Positions 54,765 through 63,700 of a stretch of 64,000 nucleotides of DNA are shown in pieces. The first letter of the stretch is position 1. Each line of letters begins with the position of its first letter. Under the pieces are notes generated by a model. The model saw only the letters and a program-made list of their open reading frames with translations. It searched no databases and had not been told where the DNA came from. The translations under genes and the position numbers were made by a program. This DNA is from Tribonema minus (lineage: Eukaryota > Sar > Xanthophyceae > Tribonematales > Tribonemataceae): positions 1,822,452 to 1,886,451 of the forward strand of contig JAFCMP010000536.1 of the NCBI GenBank assembly GCA_017506865.1, written 5' to 3'.

Positions 54765-57700
54765 ATGTCAGACAGCGGAACTAGCTCTCAGACCAGCACG
54801 GCTCATGGAGTGCATAGGGCACCTGAGAGTGTGGGCTCGTTCACCACATCTGTGAATTCAAGCCGTAAGGCAAAAATTGAGGCGCTGGTGGAAACAGTAC
54901 CTCTGCAAGGCAGGACCATTCATAAGGAAGGTGACCCACTGACGGTAGCACTGACGCAGGTTGAGAAGCGCAATGTGGCAGCTCTTTGGCACCGCTACCC
55001 AGAGGGGTTCTTGCAGGCGCGCAGCGCACTTAAGCGTATGCGCGAGGAAGATGTCTGGCTGGTTAACCAGAGATCCGAAGTCCGGGCAGATGAGGAGCCC
55101 CACACCGGTGAGCTAGTTTTGGTGTGGTTGGAGCGTGATGAAAAACGCATTGCCCGTGTAGGGGTGGTGGTCAAGCATGATGACAAAACGTTTGCGACGC
55201 GGCTGCAGCGTGACTATGCGCGCGGAGATGATGAGCCCGCGCAATGGGAAGTTGAGTTGGTGGGGGGTATAGAGCCAAACTATGTGAGGTGGAGGCCGTC
55301 TGGGTATGAGTTGGCCATTCTACACCCAGTGAATCCGAAGGGTGCAGGTGTGAATAGGGAAGGACGACCGGACCAAGCCGTGATTGTGCAGGTTGCGCCG
55401 GCCTGGTGCCAGCCGTTGGGCCGTTTCCCTAGAGCTCATGCCATCACTGACCACATTGTTGTACGGACACTGGTGAACCCTACAGCGATGCAGGTCGCGG
55501 CGCACACTCTGACTCCTTGCATTCTCCCACAGGGTACCCCTATGAGGGCCAAAATAGGCAGGGCATGGCGCACATGTGTCATGGTGCAGGATTTTGTGGG
55601 CACTGACACTCATGTGCTTGACAGGAATGTGTTTGACCCCTTGTTGCTTGTGCGGGGCGATGACACGGGAGAAGACTTTTATTTGCCTGCGTCGTGCACC
55701 AGATTGCAAGTTGCTAGACCCTACTGGGTGCAGCCGTTGGCCCCTGCGGAGCCGCTGGCTGACGCTGCCAACTGGGCGCGCGTAGAGGGCCCATTGGCTG
55801 CTGACTGCCTTGATCCTGACAAGGGCCCTGTACTGACAGTGCCTCCCTCGGTGCCAATTGCAGGCCTTGAGTTCACTATGCCAAGAGATGCCATAACTGA
55901 CCGCTGTGTAGACCGCACTCTTGCTCAGCTCGTACACCAAATGAGGGGTAACCTCAATGACCCCATAGCTGTGAACGAGCTGCATACGTGGCGCGAGCAG
56001 GCTCACCAGTTGCAGCTGCAGCAACAGGGTTTGCCGCTGCAGCAGCACCAGCAGCAGCCGCAGCAGCAGCCGCAGCAGCAGCAACAGCAGCAGCCGCAGC
56101 AGCAGCAGCAGCAGCAGCAGCAGCCGCCGCCGCCGCAGCAGCAGCAGCAGGCTGAGCCTCAGGGTCAATGGCAGTTGTCAGAGCGGTGGCAACAACACCG
56201 GCAGCAGCAGACGGAGGACGCACAGCCGCCGCCGCAGCAGCAGCAGCAGCAGCTGGCGCCATCGCCGCCGCCGCTGCAGCAGCTGCCAGTGGCGCCGTCG
56301 CCGCCGCAGCAGCAGCAGCAGCAACCGCCGCCGCCGCCTCCTCCGCCGCAGCAGCTGACGGAGGATGACGACCCGCAAGTGATCACCAGGCAAGAGGCAG
56401 CCCAGCAACGCACGGCTGCCTTGCGCGCGATGGCTCCTCGGGCGCTCAAAGGTGTGTCACATGAAACGCTCTATTTTTTGGATGACCCCCCGGAGGCAGG
56501 TTTAGAGTACCGAGGGGTGGACAACAAGGCCATCAGCCATGAGGTCATTACGTGCATGATGCAGGAGTGGTTGGACTCGCTTGCAGCGCGTGTGTCGTTT
56601 GAAGGGGTGCAGTCGATCCCCGATCCCAACTCGGACCTGCGCACTTGTCCGTCATATGTTGCTTTGATGCTGCAATACTGCTTGTCCGCCGAGCTGCGTA
56701 GGAGCATTAAGGCGTTCCTGCACGAACATAGGGGCGCTAATGGCGACCTGTCAGGCAGGCAAATCAGTGCGTTGCATGCTCACCTCGACCGCGAGTATAG
56801 TGAGTCAATGCAGCGTAGCAAGGCAGACACAAGGTTGGAGCAGCTGCGCCTGGAGCCGGGAGTGAGCATCCAGGTATTTTTATTGGACTTTGAGAAAGTG
56901 CTGCGATACATATTGCACGGATTGGAGTTGGGAGAGAAGGTGTTCAGAGACAGGTTTGTCAGAAGGCTCATTGACACTCTGGCAAGATCCAAAGATGTGA
57001 AGGCCCGAGTTGAAAAGTTCTTGGAGGCACTGGTAGAGTTCAGGGTGGTGCTCGAGCGCCAAGGGACGGATCAAGTGGACATGGCGTCGGTAAGGCTGAA
57101 ACTGCAGCAGGCAGAGAGTGTAGTGGCTGCGACGAAGAGCATGTCAGTGCGCGCATACTTGGCGGCAGAGGTGAGTAAGAAGTCTGAGAAGCGGGGGGGC
57201 TCGACATATGCATTTAGTGGTGGCGGGTCAGAATCTGAGTCGGAAAACTCTGAGGGCGGCGCTTCTGGGGCTGACGTTCTTGCCACGCAGGGCGGCAGCG
57301 GCGCTGTGCCTAACACCCGGGCTACTGACACTAACGCTGAAACTCCGTGGAATGCAGCGCTGGACAGGTTCAGCTCCCATCTTCAACAGCATGCCAGTGA
57401 CATGAACCAGCGTTTTGACTCACTTATCCGCGCAATGAGTCAACGTCACGGTGCTCCTCTGCAAACCGCTCCTCACAGGCAGCTATACTACCCTGCTGGC
57501 AACCGCCAGGGCCCGCCCAATTACGGCAGGCAGGGCTGGGGCGCCGCGCCCAACATTGGGGGCAACATCAACTCCAGGCCAAACGGGGGTTTGATCTCCA
57601 ACACCGGGGGGGGGGCTCGTGTCGCTAACAACTTCCCCCTTGATCCCTCCAGTCTCTCCCCTGAGTTGGTGCAGGCTGTGCTGGCAATTGTACACGGCGA

Positions 57701-60700
57701 GAGGCCAGCAGTAGGCCCCACTGCGCCCACGTGGTCCACTGCGTTTGGCGTGGGGGCGGACAACGAGGCAGAGTACTTCTTCTCGGCGCGCACCTACTTC
57801 GCGTGGGATCCCTCGGCAGGCCGGGTGTGTCTGAGCTGCGACCCCGACAAGTTCGCTGAGTGCTGCTGCTTCGTGGCAGATGATGAGGTAGCAGAGGTGA
57901 GTAGTCTGGTCTGCGTGGCAGGTGCTGATGCTGGTGGCCAAATTGGCAGGATGGCCCCAGTGGTGCTCATGGTAGAGGCGCAGATTCACAATGTCATGCC
58001 TGCAGTGGTTTATCTGGATTCGTGCGCAGGCTGCGATGTGATGCAGTTCAGGGCATACTGCCTTCTGTTGCGTAAGCTGAGAGACAGGGCAGAGACGGCG
58101 CAGCAGGCAGTGCGTTTGGAGCAATCCCAGCGCCAGCCCACATTTAAGGCGATTCGTGGGGTTGGCAGGCACCTGGTAGCAGTGATGTTTATGGTGACTG
58201 TGCAGGTGGAGATTGCGGGCGTCTCAGCTCAAGTTGACTTTCATGTGAGCAACCAAATCGACCCTCAGTTCCTGCTCAGCTACAGCACCATTGCGCGTAT
58301 GCGGTTGGACATGCTCACGAGTCGCTCGCCTGCCATGGTACAGCATCCTGACTTCCCTAACAAAGCAGTCAAGTCGCTGACCCCTGATGAGGTAGCAGCC
58401 AAGCGTGACCAATGGCGTAGCGCGCGCAATGCTGGCAACCAACAGGGAGTACAGTCGGCCGAAGTTGCAGTTGACCTAGGCTCGGTGTTGAAGTTTGAGT
58501 ATGGGTCGCTGCCCGCGGAGCTGTTGGAGGAGCGTGCGGAGAATGGTGAGCCTGGCCCGAAGTTTGTGTTGAGCAAGGGCACGCAGCGAATGCAACCACC
58601 TATTGACCTTGACAGTGTTGATGATGAGAGGGTAATCAGGGTGGATGATCTGCCGAAAGCGGGATGGGAGGTAGACGTGCAGCACAGACGCTGGCACAAC
58701 GGTGAGTTGAGTGAGGTAATGTCGGTCAGCTCAGAGTCGATTGACAGTGCCTCAGAGGACGGAGAGCCGGCTGACAGGTATGTGGAGGAGACAGACTGGA
58801 CAAAGATGTCAGGTGAAGATTCAGCAGACGACAGTGACATGGAGCTCGATGCTGCGCGCACTCAGTCTTGTGATGAGACAGTTGAAGTTGAAGTTGACGT
58901 GGCACTTGCTGAGCTTGATGCAGATAGGCGCTCAGGGTGCTACGACAAAAAGGGGGGGTCAACTTGGGCAGTGCAGGATTGCCACCCAGACAGGTGGGCA
59001 GCAATTTCACCAGTGGAGCGCGGTGAGTACCCAAACGTTGAGCACATGACCGTGTCAAGCCTCACAGTGGTAGACTTGGGGGCGGGCATTGGCAGCTCCG
59101 TGAAAGGTGCGATTATGGGAGGGGCGCAGGTAGCATTGGCAGTGGAGATAGCTGATACATATGCTGCCATCTTTCGCGCATCTCACCCCAACGTGCCCTT
59201 GCTGGTGGCAGACTACACATCTGATGAGGTGTGGGACAGGATTATGGAGATAGACCCTGACCTAGTAACTGCCAGCACCCGTTGTGAAGGCGCCAGCAGA
59301 CAGCGCTTCAAGCCAGCTGGGGAGATCAGAGTTGATGCAGAAGCAAATCAGGTAACCCCAAAGTTGGTGGACAAAGCCATTCAGCGAGGCGTGAAATGCC
59401 TGATGATTGAGAATGTGCCAGAGATCAGCGAGACAATCAGCGGGCAGTTGGCGATTGCGCATGCGCACCAGGCAGGATACCATGTGTTGTCATTTGAGCT
59501 CTCAGGTGCAGACCTAGGGTTCCCTAACCTGCGCAATCGCGTGTTCTTCCTCATCACCAGGGGAGACCAAACTGTTGTAGACACCTTGCGTACAGTGGCA
59601 GGCAGGATTGAGGAGGCCAAGTATGGCGGTCACAAGCAGGAGAGAGTGCAGATTAACCCTGGTGAGATGTGGGGCGTGTCTAACCCTGTGTATGTGCTGC
59701 CGCCGCGCAATGCCACAGCTCGCTGGACACATGACGCCAAGCGCAGTGCTCCCACTCTCGTTTCACGCCACTTCCATGTGTTTCGCCAGCCTGCAGACGA
59801 CCACATGCGTCGAGGTGACATTGAGTTCTCGCTCTCACAGCGGTATGTCCCCTCGCAGGCTGACGTGATGCGAGCCAACGGCTTGTGGTGGATCAAGGTG
59901 CCGCCGGGGGTCAGTCAGACTGCCCTGGCAAACGGTTGTGGCCAGATCGTGCTGGCACCAGTCATGTCATTTATTGTGCGCATCTTGCGCACTGAGCCTG
60001 TGTTGTTTGACACGCAGCATCGCCTGCACCCAGCGGCGTCGCGTCTCATTGAGGATGGCATTTTTGTGCAGACACTTGGCCCGTATGCACTGCCTGAGGA
60101 TCACCCTCAGGGCGGCACTCTCGTGGGGCCTGTACTCATTGCCTCCTCTCTGCCTAGCACGCCTTTTTTGCGCAAGCTACGGCACATGCAGGGCTCGGTC
60201 AAGAGCGCTGGCAACAACAACCGCGAGCCAGGACCACAGCCGACCTCTACCTCAACTTCAACTTCAAGCACCAGCACCACGGCAAGAAGCACCGACGCGG
60301 ACAGCGGTGAAGACGCAAGCAACGGCGACGGCGACGCCAGCGGTGAAGACGCTGAAGGCCATCGCAGCGGCGGGGCGCGCACGCCAGGTAAGATGACAAT
60401 GTTGGAAGCATACAACCAAGTGATGGATGAGCTTGATGAGCGCTTGGGCAAGAATCACATGTCAGAAGACCCAGGCGTAGCCGCTACCGCCAATGCTAAA
60501 TTGCCAGGGTGGGACGATATTCTGCTAGTTGCTGAGCAAGGCGCATCGGCGCACAAGCAAGCTACAGTACGCGTTGCCAAACAATACCCAGTAACTGAAC
60601 CTACAACAGCAGGAGTTGCAGTGTTGGTGACGTGGACAGGGTGGGTGCCGCCGGGCAACTATGTGCTAGAAGGGGTAGTAGACCCAAAGGGGCACTGGGC

Positions 60701-63700
60701 AGTGCGGCGCCAGCGAGTGTTGGTGGAAGAAGGTAATCAAACCAGCACTATAAACATCACTATTGTGAAGCGTACCGGTAAGCTGAAACCGGGTGTTAAA
60801 GTGGGGCATCTACACTTGTTGGATGAGCGGATGTGGAAGAAGGAGGTACACCAACATGAAGTAGGCATTACACGCAGTTTGCTGAAGCTGTCCGCGGAGT
60901 CGTTGAGACAGTCTGATACACCTGCGCGTGACAGTAAATTGGCAGCGGTCAAAGCCAGGATAGCGAGTGTTGAACGCAATGATCGTTTGGCCACAGCCTG
61001 CTTCATGGTAGCGATGGGGTGTGTCACGCCTGCGGAAGCACGTGCACAGTCTGAAGGGGCCATAAATGGAACAGCTGCGGAGAATTTGTTTGCGCAGAGT
61101 AGTGCGCATGGTTGGGGGCGCCAAGTTGAAGTTGAGGGGATGAGCACTGCTGATGACAGAACAATCCCTTTAGCAGGCACGGTACCGGGGGTACGACCGC
61201 CTGCAGAGCCCCCACCAGCGAAAACTTCTTGCACTGCAGTCTCAGAAACTCACGCTGGAACTAAACAGGACGCAAAGATTGATGTAGAATCGCAACCTGG
61301 TGTTGACACTGGCGCAGGTACAGAACCTGTCAATGAGTGTACGGACGAAGAAGCAGTGCAGCGAGCGCGGGAGTTGGAGTGGTTTGCCGCGTTCAAAATA
61401 GGGGAATTGGATCACCTTACAAACAAGCAGAAAGAAATTTTAACGGATTTGCTGCGTAGCATGGCTAGGAAAGGTATCTTCTCATGTGATGGCAGGCCCG
61501 GAAAGACGTCGTTGGTCCGTCACCATATTGATGTAGGGGATGCTAGACCAGTACGTGCAAGATTGCGCAAGTACAGCTTGAAGGAGCTTGAAGTGCTATG
61601 GAAGGAGATAGATTTTTTGATTAAGAAAGGTGTGATTGAACCGTCAAATTCGCCTTGGAACTCCCCTTTGATGATAATACCCAAGCCGGATGGGGGACTG
61701 CGAGTAGTGCAAGACTTGAGGGCGGTTGATCAAGCGGTCAAAGAAAAGGGCAGCGGCCAGGATGGTTTTCCGTTGCCACGCATTGATGAGGTGCATTCAG
61801 CGTTGAGTGGCTCTGAGTGGTTCAGCTCTATGGACGCGGTAGCTGGATTCTGGCATGTTGAACTTGATAGAGAATCCAGGCCGCTAACAGCATTTCAGAC
61901 CAAATGGGGGTGCTACCAATGGAAGGTTGGACCCATGGGGCTCATGAATATGCCATCTACTTTTCAGCGTCTGATGCAGTTGGCCATGGGACATGATGCG
62001 TTGTGGGTGTATGCATTAGTGTATATGGACGATATTTTGGTTTTCAGCAAGACTTTCGAGGAACACATGAAGCATTTGAAGGTAGTGCTGAGCCGCTTGC
62101 TCTCAGTTGGTATCAAGCTGAAGCCATCAAAGTGTCATTTCGCAATGAAAGAGGTCAAGTTTCTGGGCCACATAGTGGATGCGCGAGGTAAACGTGTGGA
62201 CCCATCAAAAGTGGCAGCCATCGACAAAATACCACTTCCCACTGACCTCCATGATGTGCGTTCCTTTTTGTGTATGGCAGCATATTATAGGCAGTATATT
62301 TCCAATTTTTCTACAATCACGGAGCCCCTGGTAAACCTCACGCGCAAAGGTGTGCCGTTTGAGCTTTCTGATGATTGTGTAGCAACTTGGCAGGTTTTGA
62401 AGGAGGCGCTAAAAACGTCCCCTGTGCTAGCTCATCCAGACTTGAAAGGGATCCTTAATGGTACAGTCAAGCTGGTATTGCAAACAGATGCTTCAGACTA
62501 TGGAGTTGGAGCAGTGCTGACGCAAATTTGTCCTGTCAATGGTGAGAATCCCATAGGATATTATAGTAGGACTTTAAAAACTGCCGAGCGCAACTACGGC
62601 ACCTATGATAGGGAAGCGCTAGCGGCCGTGGAAGGGGTTCACTACTTCAGGCAGTTTTTGCATAATGGCAACACGTTCACTCTACAAACTGATCACTCTG
62701 CGCTAGCGCATCTCATGGGTGGCTCAGAACCGCGAACTAAGCGGCAAGAACGTTACATATCAGAACTGCAAGAATACAACATGGATATAGTACATAGGCC
62801 TGGTAAAGAGAATGGTAATGCAGATGCTCTCTCTCGTATCAGGGACGGTGCTTATGTCATGATGTCTGCAGGTGTTGACCTCTCTGTGAATGCAGCGCAG
62901 ACCTCGCTGCATGGGGGCGTGCAGAGGCCCACACCTGACACCAAAGAAAGAATTGCAGTGCCTGTTCTTGCTTTTAGCGACGTTGAGAAGACAGGTGGAG
63001 TGCAGTGCTCGAGAGTGCAGGTCAGCATGACAGCGGTGGCGCAATTGTGGCCAGAGGGCGAAGATGATCACCTAGGAGAACCAACGCTGGACGATGGAGA
63101 CGAGTTTGACAGTGACGAAGAAACAGGTGGTTCATTAAAGTTTAAGAAGCGGCAGCGTCCAGTTTTTCAGTCGAGTGACTTAGCAGATTCTTTGGGCAGC
63201 GATCCAGTGCTTGGCAAGGTTGTGAAATACCTCCAAGCAAAAGCCAGTAGTAGGGCTCATGGTCTAACCCCAGTTGAAGTTGAAGAGGCGCGTGCTTTTG
63301 AACGTGCAGGTTATTATATGCGCGAAGCTAAGATGTATATTGCTGCAGGGGGAAGGTCACACAGGGCAGGGACAGACTTGTTGGTTATACCAAAGGCTCT
63401 GCGCGAGCGCGTGTTGCTTGAGTGTCATGACGGTGCAATCGGGGGAGGCCACAGTGGTTTTGCTCGCACCTATGACAAGGTTAGGCGCAGGTACTTGTGG
63501 CCAGGCATGTATGCGGATGTTTTTCATTGGGTGCTTTCTTGCATGGCGTGTCAGAAGCGCAAGTCAAGGCGTGATGCACGAATTAGGGTACATGGCTTTG
63601 GAGATATTGATTTGCAACATGCATTCCAGTTGGTAGGGTTTGATATAGTAGGTCCTCTGCCAACATCAGACGATGGCAACCGTTTTATTTTGGTTTTCAC

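Noticed and set aside
56165..56449. Minus-strand poly-Cys/Gly/Ser and poly-Ala frames
   Set aside because: They are shadows of the CAG/CCG tract that encodes Gln/Pro in the retrotransposon polyprotein.
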